From: Pseudomonas abietaniphila
GTDB taxonomy: Bacteria > Pseudomonadota > Gammaproteobacteria > Pseudomonadales > Pseudomonadaceae
Assembly (NCBI RefSeq): GCF_900100795.1
Contig: NZ_FNCO01000006.1
Coordinates: 309,317 to 373,316, forward strand
Length of the DNA: 64,000 nucleotides
Reading direction: 5' to 3'
Shown: positions 27,863 through 36,871 of the stretch, in pieces
Position numbering within the stretch: position 1 is the first letter of the stretch
Layout of the letters: each line of letters opens with the position of its first letter
The notes under the pieces: generated by a model
Seen by the model: only the letters and a program-made list of their open reading frames with translations
Told to the model about the DNA's origin: nothing
The model's database searches: none
Program-made: the position numbers and the translations under genes

Positions 27863-28900
27863 ATGAGCCTGATTCAGCGTATCGATGCCCTCCTGCCGCA
27901 GACCCAATGCGGCAAATGTGGCCATCCCGGCTGCAAGCCCTACGCCGAAGGCATTGCCAGCGGCGAATCGATCAACAAATGCCCACCGGGCGGCGATGAA
28001 ACCATCGCAGCGTTGGCGCGCCTGTTGGATGTGCCGGTCCTGCAACTGGACACCGAACGTGGAAGCGCCCCTCCCCAGGTTGCATTCATTCGTGAAGCGG
28101 AATGCATCGGCTGCACCAAGTGCATTCAGGCTTGCCCCGTCGATGCAATCGTCGGTGCTGCAAAACTGATGCACACCGTGATCGTCGACGAGTGCACCGG
28201 CTGCGACCTGTGCGTGGCGCCCTGCCCCGTCGATTGCATCGACATGCTGCCTCTGCCATCGGCCACCGTGGTGCCGATAGTCGGTGGCTTGGCGTTTGAC
28301 GAAGCCCAGCAGGTCGCGCGAGCAGCCAAACGCGGTCACGCACGTCAACGCTTCGAAACCCGCAACGCCCGGCTGGAGCGGGAAGAACAACAGCGCCAGG
28401 CCGAACGTCTGGCTCGTCAGCGAAAGCCCGCAGCCTCGACGCCAGCTCAAGGAGATCCCGTGCAGGCGGCGCTGGAACTGGTTCGCACGCAGAAGACGGC
28501 TGACCACGATGCAGCATTGAAGCAGGCGCGCATCGAGGTCACGATGAGCCGCGCCCAACTGAACAAGTCACTCAAAGCGTTCGGACACCCGCCCATCGCA
28601 GAACAGGCGGCGCGGTTGGTGGAGCTGCAAAGGGAACTTGACGAGGCCGAACGCGCCCTGGCTGCGCTTCAGGGCGTTGGGCGATCCGACCAGGCAACAC
28701 CAACCGTGGCGCCAGTTAACATTGAGCCCACTGCAAAAGCTGACAAGGCCGCCTTGAACAGAGCGAAAATCCAGCTTGCCATGCGCCGTGCCGCCCTCGC
28801 CAAAGCTCAATCTGCGGAGCTGCCGCCTGATCAGGTGGCGGCACTGATCGCCGAGGTCGCACAGGCCGAACAAGCGTTACAGGCGCTTGAAGCCTCATAG
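27863..28900 (+). CDS. rsxB: RnfB/RsxB-like ferredoxin protein with long C-terminal extension
   Basis: A 345-residue protein. The N-terminal Fe-S domain has [16 protein letters not shown]...CPPGG (C16, C19, C24, about C41), the 4Fe-4S domain of RnfB. Two ferredoxin clusters follow, [16 protein letters not shown] and [16 protein letters not shown] (about 80-125). Unlike E. coli RsxB it lacks the N-terminal membrane anchor, and it has a 210-residue Ala/Gln/Arg-rich helical tail. RnfA, C, D, G and E are not next to it; nth follows directly. It may serve as a stand-alone electron carrier, possibly for SoxR reduction (inference). Confidence 0.85.
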   Translation: MSLIQRIDALLPQTQCGKCGHPGCKPYAEGIASGESINKCPPGGDETIAALARLLDVPVLQLDTERGSAPPQVAFIREAECIGCTKCIQACPVDAIVGAAKLMHTVIVDECTGCDLCVAPCPVDCIDMLPLPSATVVPIVGGLAFDEAQQVARAAKRGHARQRFETRNARLEREEQQRQAERLARQRKPAASTPAQGDPVQAALELVRTQKTADHDAALKQARIEVTMSRAQLNKSLKAFGHPPIAEQAARLVELQRELDEAERALAALQGVGRSDQATPTVAPVNIEPTAKADKAALNRAKIQLAMRRAALAKAQSAELPPDQVAALIAEVAQAEQALQALEAS

Positions 28901-28970
28901 ACCGACCCAAGCCTGCCAATCGGCCCGATGCCACACTTGATACGACTGTTACTCAGGGAAAGCGCATTTC

Positions 28971-29609
28971 ATGAACGCAGTAAAACGTCTGGAAATTTTT
29001 CGTCGCCTCCACGAAGACAATCCCGATCCCAAAACCGAGCTGTCCTACAGTTCGCCGTTCGAACTGTTAATCGCGGTGATCCTGTCGGCGCAAGCCACGG
29101 ACGTCAGCGTGAACAAGGCGACGGCCAGGCTGTACCCGGTCGCCAACACCCCACAGGCGATTTACGACTTGGGTGTCGACGGGCTGTCCGAGTACATCAA
29201 GACTATCGGTTTGTACAACAGCAAGGCGAGGAACGTCATCGAGACCTGCCGCATGCTGGTGGAACTGCATGGCGGCGAAGTACCGCAAAGCCGAGAAGCC
29301 CTGGAAGCGCTGCCGGGCGTGGGTCGCAAGACCGCTAACGTCGTGCTCAATACTGCCTTCCGCCAGTTGGCCATGGCCGTGGACACGCATATTTTCAGGG
29401 TCAGTAACCGCACAGGAATCGCTCCGGGCAAGAACGTCATCGAAGTGGAAAACAAACTGATGAAGTTCGTCCCTAAGGATTATCTTCTCGACGCCCATCA
29501 CTGGTTGATCCTGCATGGCCGTTACGTCTGCATCGCGCGCAAGCCTCGGTGCGGCAGTTGCAGGATCGAAGACCTGTGCGAATACAAGGCAAAGACATCC
29601 GACGATTGA
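28971..29609 (+). CDS. nth: Endonuclease III (DNA glycosylase/AP lyase)
   Basis: A 212-residue base-excision repair enzyme that removes oxidised pyrimidines. The helix-hairpin-helix LPGVGRKTANVV carries catalytic Lys120, and VDTHIFRV carries Asp138. The C-terminal C-X6-C-X2-C-X5-C iron-sulfur loop (CIARKPRCGSCRIEDLC) is complete. Length and residue numbering match E. coli Nth exactly. It follows rsxB by 70 bp and is probably in the same operon. Confidence 0.97.
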   Translation: MNAVKRLEIFRRLHEDNPDPKTELSYSSPFELLIAVILSAQATDVSVNKATARLYPVANTPQAIYDLGVDGLSEYIKTIGLYNSKARNVIETCRMLVELHGGEVPQSREALEALPGVGRKTANVVLNTAFRQLAMAVDTHIFRVSNRTGIAPGKNVIEVENKLMKFVPKDYLLDAHHWLILHGRYVCIARKPRCGSCRIEDLCEYKAKTSDD

Positions 29610-29715
29610 GCGATAGCGTTTTCAGCGGTTGATCGATTGAAAAAATCTTTTTTACCCGGTCGAAGTTTGTCGCTATAAGGTCCGCCAATGACAGTCTAAG
29701 CCTGGAGTCAACTTG

Positions 29716-29898
29716 ATGAGCACTGGCAAAGAGCAGATGGACGTAGAGGACGACTTCGTGGCCGGGGATTCCGACGACGCCGCCCAAGTACCTGTAGAAA
29801 CGGCAAAAACCAATCTCAGCAAGCGCCGCACCATCGACAACCTGCTGGAAGAGCGTCGACTCCAGAAGCAACTGGCCGACTACGATTTCGACCTCTGA
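29716..29898 (+). CDS. PA3496-family small protein
   Basis: A 60-residue acidic protein, MSTGKEQMDVEDDFVAGDSDDAAQ..., ending RRTIDNLLEERRLQKQLADYDFDL. The basic-amphipathic C-terminal RRxIDxLLEERRLxKxL segment is the conserved part of the PA3496 family, which some databases call a putative envelope integrity protein. It follows nth, as in P. aeruginosa. ATG 29716 was chosen over the TTG directly before it because CTGGAG lies at the better distance. Confidence 0.75.
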   Translation: MSTGKEQMDVEDDFVAGDSDDAAQVPVETAKTNLSKRRTIDNLLEERRLQKQLADYDFDL

Positions 29899-29923
29899 CA
29901 CGCCCCGCAAAAAGACACTGTTC

Positions 29924-29951
29924 AAAGCCTCTCCTGTACTTGAGAGGCTTT
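29924..29951 (+). terminator. Terminator after the PA3496-like gene
   Basis: AAAGCCTCTC and GAGAGGCTTT form a 10-bp stem with an 8-nt loop. The arms are self-complementary in A/T ends, so it could serve both strands, although the next minus-strand gene ends about 80 bp away. Confidence 0.8.
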
Positions 29952-30031
29952 AGCCTGTCGGCAAAATTCATGGATACCGCCTGCAGCGTCGCGACATCGC
30001 TGACACCTGTTTCGAGCCTGGGCTCCTTTTG

Positions 30032-30658
30032 TTACACCAGCCCATTACGCTGGGCCAGCTCAATGAGATCCACCAGCGAATGCGCGTTGAGTTTCAATAG
30101 CAGACGCGTTTTGTAAGTACTGACTGTCTTATTGCTGAGAAACATTCCATCGGCAATTTCCTTGTTGGTTTTCCCCCGAGCCAGCTGCTGCAGGACCATC
30201 ATCTCCCGCCCTGAGAGCCGATCAACCATCTCAGCCTCGCTGGCGTTCCCCAGACTCGAACGCACCGTGTGCAGGGCCTGATTTGGGAAATAGCTGTAGC
30301 CGGACAACACCGCTTTGATTGCACTGAGCAACTCAGTGAGGTCTTGCTGCTTGCAGACATATCCCGCAGCTCCCGCCTGCATGCAACGCATCGAAAAATG
30401 CCCGGGGGCCTGAGAGGTCAGGATCAATACCTTGAAAGGCAGCGTCATTGCCGTCAAACGGGCAATGACCTCCAGGCCGTCCAGCTTGGGAATACCAATG
30501 TCCAGTATGACGATGTCGGGCAAATGCTCGCGTGCCAGTTGCAGCGCATCCACGCCGTTATCCGTCTCGGCGATGACTTCGTAGCCATGACGCTCCATTA
30601 ACATCCGTACAGCGAGCCGAATGACAGGGTGATCATCCACGATCAACACTTTATTCAT
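30032..30658 (-). CDS. LuxR/NarL-family response regulator (BvgA/EvgA-like)
   Basis: A 208-residue two-domain regulator. The receiver domain has the acidic pair DD (8-9), phospho-acceptor Asp53 in ILDIGIPKLDG and Lys103 in GYVCKQQD. The C-terminal domain is a LuxR helix-turn-helix (LSGREMMVLQQLARGKTNKEIADGMFLSNKTVSTYKTRLLLKL). Architecture and the MNKVLIVDDHPVIRLAVRMLM start resemble BvgA/EvgA/RocA1-type regulators. No histidine kinase is adjacent, so its partner is elsewhere. A frame extending 14 codons upstream is not family-like. It reads away from a 1.2-kb AT-rich gap. Confidence 0.88.
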   Translation of the reverse strand: MNKVLIVDDHPVIRLAVRMLMERHGYEVIAETDNGVDALQLAREHLPDIVILDIGIPKLDGLEVIARLTAMTLPFKVLILTSQAPGHFSMRCMQAGAAGYVCKQQDLTELLSAIKAVLSGYSYFPNQALHTVRSSLGNASEAEMVDRLSGREMMVLQQLARGKTNKEIADGMFLSNKTVSTYKTRLLLKLNAHSLVDLIELAQRNGLV

Positions 30659-31272
30659 GAGCAGTCCATTTTTTTCTGTTCGAATTTTCAGAGCCCGCAC
30701 AATAGCTTAGTCGTTTAGTGCTTTGCATGGCGCTCCTCCCTACGGACTAGCAGGCAAAGACCTTTCCTACTCAAGCAACAGAAAGATCCTACAAAACCTG
30801 ACTTATCCATCCTCACTTGGAGGCTGTTCATATTTTTTGCTTCCTCATTGGCAACTCTCGGAAACGACGAAAAGACGAGTCCGAAATAAATCCGGAATGA
30901 CAGACGTGATGCTTGCAGCACTCAGGATCACACAGCCAGTGCCTCATCGAAGCCGTCCACCCCGTCAAGCGCTGAATAAAGAATAGCCAACACGCTCTGG
31001 TGCACTTTTTCCCGATCTCGTACCCGTCCATTGCCGACGGCCCTCCATTGCTGTTCTGACGGTGCACCTGACCTGCCATTTCGAAAGCCACCGTACGAAT
31101 CAACATCCTTGACTGACAGGATAAGCTCATCCGCAGAACATGCGAGTAGACAACATCCATAAAATATTGCGGCCCCGTTCCTTCGTGATGCTCCTGAGGC
31201 GCGTTGAAAAATTACACACCTGAAAATCCTTTTCTTCATACATATTTATTTAGAGAAATGGCCTACACGATG

Positions 31273-31288
31273 ATCGGATTAATCCGAT
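31273..31288. promoter_or_regulatory. Perfect 16-bp palindrome in AT-rich gap
   Basis: ATCGGATTAATCCGAT is fully self-complementary with no spacer, typical of a dimeric repressor or activator operator. No known binding site is matched with confidence. Confidence 0.4.
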
Positions 31289-31787
31289 GCCCCTGAATCG
31301 CTTGCGCGCAGCAGCAGTGTTTGCTGACAAAGCCCCCAGCGTGCTGACAAACCCGCTAACACTTCAAAAAATGCTTTTCATACGCTATACAAAGCTATTG
31401 CCGTTAATTAACATTTTATTGATACAGTTCTTCCGCCCACCACGTAATACCATCCCACCTTGTAAATCCAGCTAACTTCCTGCAAACCAGAAAAATACTA
31501 CACAACTAACAGACCGCAACATCGGCCCTGTAAGACTAAAAAAAATAACAAAACTCAAATTGCCGTGATTTGATTTTTTACTTGCCAAAACTATTTCCAG
31601 TCGTTACTTTTTTCTGCAAACGAACTTTCGGTTTTCGACAACTACCGACATTCATTAGCTGCTTTAACCGAATCAACATTTGCCCTTAATCATCTTTCTA
31701 TTTCCTTGCCTGGACTTCAAGCGCGAGCAGGGTTCGGCCGGCTCGAAGAAGCCTGTCCAGCCCTGAAATAGTTGATGACGGACAACG

Positions 31788-31808
31788 GCGCGCTGTAGGC
31801 GCCGTCTT
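31788..31808 (+). repeat. Hairpin in the leader of the twin-HTH gene
   Basis: ACGGCGC and GCGCCGT form a 7-bp stem just ahead of CTTTAT, about 30 bp before the ATG at 31835. It could be an attenuator or an upstream terminator. Confidence 0.45.
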
Positions 31809-31834
31809 TATCAACCTGTTCAAAGGAATAAACC

Positions 31835-32392
31835 ATGACTAAAAAAACAGGAGTATTTTCAGCGATCACCTCCGAACCTCTGAAAATAGCTGAAGCCATA
31901 GAGCAATACGTCGCCCAGGGCGGTGTCATTAACGTAGTCCCGGAGGGTGAATCTGGAGAAATGGGCTGCGAGGCAACAAAGACGGCTCAGGAGCTGGACC
32001 CAGAAGCGCAGATGAAAGCCAAGCTCGAACAACTTAAAGGTTTAGTCGCGAAGGGTGCGGGCGTCTCGGCGCTCCAATACTCGTTGCGGATGAACCGCAA
32101 GGAGATCAAGCGTCTGGCGAACGAGAACGGTCTGAAAATCCTCTACAGCCGCCCGGTAAGACCCAGGCCTGCTCGTAGCCAGGACCCGGTTTTGGTCGAT
32201 GATTCTGTCGCCGGTCATGCCATGCACTACTCCTCACTGGGCTACACGGCGCAGGAAATTGCTCAGTTGCTCGATCTGAGTGTGCGTGATGTCTGGAACA
32301 TCGGTAAGGCGTATCGCTTCGAGTTCAAAAGCACGGATAAAATCAACGCGTCCGGACGTTCATCTTCTGACGTGCCGGAGCCGGAGAAATAG
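31835..32392 (+). CDS. Unrecognised protein with two helix-turn-helix-like segments
   Basis: A 185-residue cytoplasmic protein that I do not recognise. Residues about 60-103 (LKGLVAKGAGVSALQYSLRMNRKEIKRLANENGLKI) and 133-162 (GYTAQEIAQLLDLSVRDVWNIGKAYRFEF) each look like a helix-turn-helix of the kind found in small DNA-binding proteins. They are joined by a basic Pro/Arg linker (RPVRPRPARS). The C-terminus is Ser-rich. AAAGGA 8 bp before the ATG supports the start. It stands alone between the AT-rich gap and argG. A transcriptional role is inferred only from the helix patterns. Confidence 0.6.
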   Translation: MTKKTGVFSAITSEPLKIAEAIEQYVAQGGVINVVPEGESGEMGCEATKTAQELDPEAQMKAKLEQLKGLVAKGAGVSALQYSLRMNRKEIKRLANENGLKILYSRPVRPRPARSQDPVLVDDSVAGHAMHYSSLGYTAQEIAQLLDLSVRDVWNIGKAYRFEFKSTDKINASGRSSSDVPEPEK

Positions 32393-32455
32393 GTCGTCAT
32401 CGAGCAAGGCCTGAATAAAACGGAGTGGCCGGGCGTAGGGAGCATCTGAAAGAAC

Positions 32456-32483
32456 GGTGCAACCCCGGGCGGGGCTGCACCTC
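32456..32483. repeat. GC hairpin between the twin-HTH gene and argG
   Basis: GTGCAACCCC pairs with GGGGCTGCAC (one mismatch). It has no T-run on either strand. It sits in the 107-bp gap between the convergent gene ends and may be a bidirectional mRNA end structure. Confidence 0.5.
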
Positions 32484-32499
32484 TACACGCTGACGGCGA

Positions 32500-33717
32500 T
32501 CAGAACAACTTGCGGTTCTTGTTCGCGGCAATGCGCATGCGCAGTGCATTGAGCTTGATGAAGCCAGCGGCGTCTGCCTGGTTATAGGCGCCGCCGTCTT
32601 CTTCAAAGGTCGCAATGTTGGCATCGAACAGCGAATCATCGGACTTGCGACCCGTGACGATGACGTTGCCTTTGTACAGTTTCAGGCGAACGACACCGTT
32701 CACGTGAGCTTGCGACGCGTCGATCATCTGTTGCAGCATCAGACGCTCAGGGCTCCACCAGTAACCGGTGTAAATGAGGCTGGCGTACTTCGGCATCAGC
32801 TCATCCTTAAGGTGAGCGACTTCGCGGTCCAGGGTGATCGACTCGATGGCGCGGTGAGCCCTGAGCATGATGGTGCCGCCCGGGGTTTCGTAGCAGCCAC
32901 GGGACTTCATGCCGACGTAGCGGTTCTCGACAATGTCCAGACGGCCGATGCCGTGTTCGCCACCGATGCGGTTCAGGGTTGCCAGCACGGTGGCCGGGCT
33001 CATTTCGACGCCGTCCAGCGCGACGATGTCGCCGTTACGGTAGGTCAGTTCCAGGTACTGAGCCTTGTCTGGAGCCTTTTCCGGGGAAACGGTCCAACGC
33101 CACATGTCTTCTTCGTGCTCGGTCCAGGTGTCTTCCAGCACGCCGCCTTCATAAGAAATGTGCAGCAGGTTGGCGTCCATCGAGTACGGAGACTTCTTCT
33201 TGCCGTGACGCTCGATCGGGATCGCGTGTTTCTCGGCGTAGTCCATCAGCTTCTCGCGGGACAGCAAGTCCCACTCACGCCACGGAGCAATCACTTTGAC
33301 GCCGGGCTTGAGCGCGTAGGCACCCAGTTCGAAACGCACCTGGTCGTTGCCTTTGCCGGTCGCGCCGTGGGAAATGGCGTCGGCGCCGGTTTCGTTGGCG
33401 ATTTCAATCAGACGCTTGGCGATCAGAGGACGGGCGATGGACGTACCCAGCAGGTACTCGCCTTCATAGACAGTGTTGGCGCGGAACATCGGGAATACGA
33501 AATCGCGCACGAATTCTTCGCGCAGATCGTCGATGTAAATTTCTTTTACGCCCATGGCTTGCGCCTTGGCGCGTGCTGGCTCGACTTCTTCACCCTGACC
33601 CAGGTCAGCCGTAAAGGTCACCACTTCGCAGTTGTACGTATCCTGCAGCCACTTGAGGATTACCGAAGTATCCAGGCCACCGGAATACGCGAGAACTACC
33701 TTGTTAACGTCCGCCAT
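32500..33717 (-). CDS. argG: Argininosuccinate synthase
   Basis: A 405-residue enzyme joining citrulline and aspartate with ATP to form argininosuccinate. [11 protein letters not shown] (9-19) is the N-type ATP-binding loop; [15 protein letters not shown] and [17 protein letters not shown] are further family signatures. Length is typical of the short (non-E. coli) ArgG type. Two TGTCGC half-sites 21 bp apart lie upstream, so control by ArgR is likely. Confidence 0.98.
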   Translation of the reverse strand: MADVNKVVLAYSGGLDTSVILKWLQDTYNCEVVTFTADLGQGEEVEPARAKAQAMGVKEIYIDDLREEFVRDFVFPMFRANTVYEGEYLLGTSIARPLIAKRLIEIANETGADAISHGATGKGNDQVRFELGAYALKPGVKVIAPWREWDLLSREKLMDYAEKHAIPIERHGKKKSPYSMDANLLHISYEGGVLEDTWTEHEEDMWRWTVSPEKAPDKAQYLELTYRNGDIVALDGVEMSPATVLATLNRIGGEHGIGRLDIVENRYVGMKSRGCYETPGGTIMLRAHRAIESITLDREVAHLKDELMPKYASLIYTGYWWSPERLMLQQMIDASQAHVNGVVRLKLYKGNVIVTGRKSDDSLFDANIATFEEDGGAYNQADAAGFIKLNALRMRIAANKNRKLF

Positions 33718-33771
33718 GCCATCACTCCAACGCGTTGTACGGAAAACCGCTGATTCTACCGTTCAAACCCG

Positions 33772-33813
33772 TGGAATTACAGTGTCGCGACAGCTCCTGA
33801 CGACGAAGCGACA
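33772..33813 (-). promoter_or_regulatory. Candidate ArgR operator upstream of argG
   Basis: On the argG strand TGTCGC occurs at 33813 and again at 33792, exactly 21 bp apart. The second copy fits TGTCGC-N8-AA perfectly. Pseudomonas ArgR is known to bind direct repeats of TGTCGCN8AAN5, a 21-bp unit. The site lies about 55-95 bp before the argG start. The first half-site has CA in place of AA. Confidence 0.65.
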
Positions 33814-33846
33814 GAATCTGTCGAACACACGACTGTCGCCGCGCGA

Positions 33847-34827
33847 TCAGGAGGTCTTGGCGGCCGGCGTGCCGGATGCGGCCGTAGGCGCGGGGGTAGC
33901 GGCCGGCGGCGGGACAGGGGCCGGTGCAGGAACCGACGCGGGCGCGGCGGTCGGTGCCACCGCGGGTTTCTGTTCGGCGACGCGATCCAGATGGATATTC
34001 ACCCGGCGATTGCGCGCGCGATTGGCGTTGGTGGTGTTCGGGACCAAGGGATACTGCTCGCCATGGAAGCGCACGGTGATCTGCTCTTCCGGCACGCCTT
34101 GAGCCTTCAGGTAGTCCATGACCGCCAGTGCACGACGCCGCGACAGGTCACGGTTGGTCAGACGATTGCCGCTGTTGTCCGAATGTCCGTCCAGCTCGAC
34201 ACGGTTCACAGAAGGGTCGGCCTTCATATACGCCAGCACGGTGTCGAGCCGACGCTTGGCCTGAGCATCGAGGTCGATGCCTCCGCCCGGGAAGCCGATC
34301 TCGGCTTGCCGCACTTGTTCGAAGTTCATCGGCAGCAGTTTGGCGGTGCACAGTTGAAAATCGCTGTACGCATGGCTGAATTTGACTGGAAGCAACCGCA
34401 CTTCCATTGCCCCACCGCCATCACGCAGGACGTGGCGGATCACGGGACTGCGCCCTTCCATCAAGCCCGCGATCAGACGACCGGCCTGGGCCTGACTGGT
34501 ATTGAACGGGATGTCCCCATTGCCGACTTTAACCGCACCAAGATTGAGATCGCCTCGACCCGGCTGCCATGGTGCGGCAGCCGCAATCAGCGTTGCCGAT
34601 CCGGAGGCCAGGCTGTAGCCGGACGCCTTCAGTCGGAAAGTCGCTTGTTCACCCGCACGACGCACGAACTCGCCCGCGCCGAAGTCGGTGATCGGCTGGC
34701 TCAGACGGCATTCGAACTGATCGCCTTCTACCTTCCACTCGATATTCTCCAGACGTGTCTGGAAAGTGAGAGCCATGGCCGGCAGGCTGGCAAACACGCT
34801 GAGCAGGGCTAGATATCGCTGGCGCAC
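33847..34827 (-). CDS. motY: Flagellar motor OmpA-like protein MotY
   Basis: A 326-residue exported protein. After a signal peptide ending LPAMA, an N-terminal region (LTFQTRLENIEWKVEGDQFECRLSQPI) matches the MotY T-ring domain, followed by an OmpA peptidoglycan-binding domain (ELDGHSDNSGNRLTNRDLSRRRALAVMDYL, NRARNRRVNIHLDR). The C-terminal 45 residues are an Ala/Pro-rich tail. In Pseudomonas MotY is needed for torque by the MotAB and MotCD stators. GTG 34827 was chosen because GGAG lies 7 bp upstream; a GTG four codons earlier has no site. argG-motY-pyrC order is the same as in P. aeruginosa. Confidence 0.9.
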   Translation of the reverse strand: MRQRYLALLSVFASLPAMALTFQTRLENIEWKVEGDQFECRLSQPITDFGAGEFVRRAGEQATFRLKASGYSLASGSATLIAAAAPWQPGRGDLNLGAVKVGNGDIPFNTSQAQAGRLIAGLMEGRSPVIRHVLRDGGGAMEVRLLPVKFSHAYSDFQLCTAKLLPMNFEQVRQAEIGFPGGGIDLDAQAKRRLDTVLAYMKADPSVNRVELDGHSDNSGNRLTNRDLSRRRALAVMDYLKAQGVPEEQITVRFHGEQYPLVPNTTNANRARNRRVNIHLDRVAEQKPAVAPTAAPASVPAPAPVPPPAATPAPTAASGTPAAKTS

Positions 34828-34974
34828 GGGAGGCTCCACTAAAAATTCACCGCGTTACAAAATTTATCGCTTACACGTGTCTATCGGTTACTTCCTACAA
34901 AACTTGATAGCGAGTGCCTGGAAGAGTCTTTTCCGGTAGCATTCCCAGCGAGTTTGACCCGCCTGGAATCCCCA

Positions 34975-36021
34975 ATGTCCGAACGCCTGACCCTCCTGCG
35001 CCCCGACGACTGGCACATCCATCTTCGTGATGGCGCCGTCTTGCCCCACACCGTCGCTGACGTAGCGCGCACTTTTGGCCGCGCCATCATCATGCCGAAC
35101 CTCGTGCCGCCGGTACGCAATGCAGAACAAGCGGATGCCTATCGCCAGCGCATTCTTGCTGCACGTCCTGCCGGCAGCCGTTTTGAGCCCTTGATGGTGC
35201 TTTACCTCACCGACCTGACCCAGCCGCAAGACATCCGTGCCGCCCAGGCCAGTGGCTTCGTGCATGCCGCCAAGCTGTACCCGGCCGGTGCGACAACCAA
35301 CTCCGACTCCGGCGTGACCAGCATCGACAAGATCTTCCCGGTGCTTGAGGCGATGGCCGAAGTGGGTATGCCGCTGCTGATTCACGGCGAAGTGACGCGT
35401 GGCGACATCGACGTCTTCGACCGCGAAAAAATCTTCATCGATGAGCACATGCGCCGTGTGGTCGAGCACTTCCCGACGCTCAAAGTGGTGTTCGAGCACA
35501 TCACCACAGCCGACGCGGTGGAATTCGTCAACGAGGCTTCGGCCAATGTGGGCGCGACCATCACCGCTCATCACTTGCTCTACAACCGCAACCACATGCT
35601 GGTTGGCGGTATCCGTCCGCACTTCTATTGCCTGCCGATCCTGAAGCGCAATACGCATCAGGTCGCCCTGCTGGATGCCGCCACCAGCGGCAGCAGCAAG
35701 TTCTTCCTGGGCACTGACTCGGCGCCTCACGCGCAACACGCCAAGGAAGCCGCTTGCGGCTGTGCCGGCTGCTACACCGCGTATGCCGCGATCGAGCTGT
35801 ACGCCGAGGCGTTCGAACAGCGCAATGCGCTGGACAAGCTGGAAGGCTTCGCCAGTCGCAATGGCCCGGCGTTCTATGGCCTGCCAGCGAACACCGACAC
35901 CATTACCCTGGTTCGTGAAGAATGGACCGCCCCCACCAGCCTGCCTTTCGGCGAGCTGTCCGTTATCCCGCTGCGCGCCGGTGAGAAACTGCGCTGGCGC
36001 CTGCTGGAGGAACACGCGTGA
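34975..36021 (+). CDS. pyrC: Dihydroorotase (class II)
   Basis: A 348-residue zinc amidohydrolase cyclising carbamoyl-aspartate to dihydroorotate in pyrimidine synthesis. [10 protein letters not shown] gives the HxH metal ligands, [15 protein letters not shown] the carboxylated Lys, and [13 protein letters not shown] and [10 protein letters not shown] the remaining ligands and catalytic Asp. Length equals E. coli PyrC (348). The start [16 protein letters not shown] was chosen on family alignment. Its stop overlaps the rnt GTG start (GTGA). Confidence 0.97.
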   Translation: MSERLTLLRPDDWHIHLRDGAVLPHTVADVARTFGRAIIMPNLVPPVRNAEQADAYRQRILAARPAGSRFEPLMVLYLTDLTQPQDIRAAQASGFVHAAKLYPAGATTNSDSGVTSIDKIFPVLEAMAEVGMPLLIHGEVTRGDIDVFDREKIFIDEHMRRVVEHFPTLKVVFEHITTADAVEFVNEASANVGATITAHHLLYNRNHMLVGGIRPHFYCLPILKRNTHQVALLDAATSGSSKFFLGTDSAPHAQHAKEAACGCAGCYTAYAAIELYAEAFEQRNALDKLEGFASRNGPAFYGLPANTDTITLVREEWTAPTSLPFGELSVIPLRAGEKLRWRLLEEHA

Positions 36022-36695
36022 GTGAAGATCATTACGACGACGAACAGGAAGGCTCTGGCGGCGGAACAGGCTCCAGGCATCCGATGGCAGCCCGTTTTCG
36101 CGGCTACCTGCCCGTCGTTGTCGATGTAGAAACCGGCGGTTTCAATTCGGCCACCGACGCATTGCTGGAAATTGCCGCGACCACCATCGGCATGGACGAC
36201 AAAGGCTTCGTGTTTCCCGAACACACCTATTTCTTCCGTGTGGAGCCGTTCGAAGGCGCCAATATCGAAGCCGCGGCCCTGGAATTCACAGGCATCAAGC
36301 TCGATCACCCTTTGCGTATGGCTGTAAGCGAAGAAACCGCGCTGACCGATATTTTCCGTGGCGTACGCAAGGCCTTGAAGGCCAACGGCTGCAAGCGGGC
36401 AATTCTCGTCGGCCACAACGCCAGTTTCGACCTGGGCTTCCTCAATGCGGCGGTTGCGCGGCTGGACATGAAGCGCAATCCCTTCCACCCGTTCTCCAGC
36501 TTCGACACCGCGACGCTCGCCGGGCTTGCCTACGGACAGACCGTCCTGGCCAAGGCCTGTCAGTCCGCTGACATCGATTTCGACGGTCGCGAGGCCCACT
36601 CGGCGCGTTACGACACCGAGAAAACCGCCGATCTGTTCTGCGGCATCGTCAACCGCTGGAAAGAAATGGGCGGCTGGCACGACTTCGACGATTGA
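36018..36695 (+). CDS. rnt: Ribonuclease T
   Basis: A 225-residue DEDDh-type 3'-5' exonuclease that trims tRNA and other stable RNA ends. Exo [12 protein letters not shown], Exo [14 protein letters not shown] and Exo [17 protein letters not shown] are intact. It starts at GTG 36018, overlapping the pyrC stop. The N-terminal 20 residues are acidic and Gly-rich. A strong terminator follows. Confidence 0.96.
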   Translation: MSEDHYDDEQEGSGGGTGSRHPMAARFRGYLPVVVDVETGGFNSATDALLEIAATTIGMDDKGFVFPEHTYFFRVEPFEGANIEAAALEFTGIKLDHPLRMAVSEETALTDIFRGVRKALKANGCKRAILVGHNASFDLGFLNAAVARLDMKRNPFHPFSSFDTATLAGLAYGQTVLAKACQSADIDFDGREAHSARYDTEKTADLFCGIVNRWKEMGGWHDFDD

Positions 36696-36710
36696 AGTTC
36701 ACGCACGACC

Positions 36711-36739
36711 AAAAACCGGCCCAGCGGCCGGTTTTTTTA
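36711..36739 (+). terminator. Terminator of pyrC-rnt
   Basis: AAAACCGGCC and GGCCGGTTTT form a 10-bp stem around CAGC, followed by a T-run. Confidence 0.93.
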
Positions 36740-36802
36740 CGCCCGGCAATCGCCAATAACGGACCACTCATCGGCCGTCATCTGATCCGCATGAAGTAGT
36801 TT

Positions 36803-36830
36803 TGACAAGCATTCTCATTAACATTAGTAT
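36803..36830 (+). promoter_or_regulatory. bfd promoter with overlapping Fur box
   Basis: TTGACA (36803-36808) and TAGTAT (36825-36830), 16 bp apart, fit a sigma-70 promoter. The stretch GACAAGCATTCTCATTAAC (36804-36822), read on the minus strand, matches the 19-bp Fur box at 16 of 19 positions. Repression of bfd by iron-loaded Fur follows from this position. Confidence 0.75.
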
Positions 36831-36871
36831 CCGTGGCATTGAGCCAATCACTCAGCGACGGTCTTTTCTAT

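Larger units (their letters stand above)
30659..31834. other. Gene-poor AT-rich region
   Basis: About 1.18 kb with no convincing gene. Base composition drops sharply from roughly 31200 to 31710, with many A- and T-runs, unlike the flanks. It holds a perfect 16-bp palindrome (31273-31288). Short open frames exist on both strands, but those I checked lack ribosome sites or protein-like character. It separates two genes for likely DNA-binding proteins. It may be a regulatory region, a decayed insertion, or an unrecognised small-RNA locus. Confidence 0.5.

Noticed and set aside
30928..31239. Possible 103-codon minus-strand gene in the AT-rich gap
   Set aside because: No ribosome site before the ATG and no recognised domain. 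The stretch DELILSVKDVDSYGGFRN looks slightly protein-like, so a gene remnant is possible but not supportable.
31287..31475. Short plus-strand frame in the AT-rich gap
   Set aside because: No ribosome site, atypical composition, no similarity recognised.
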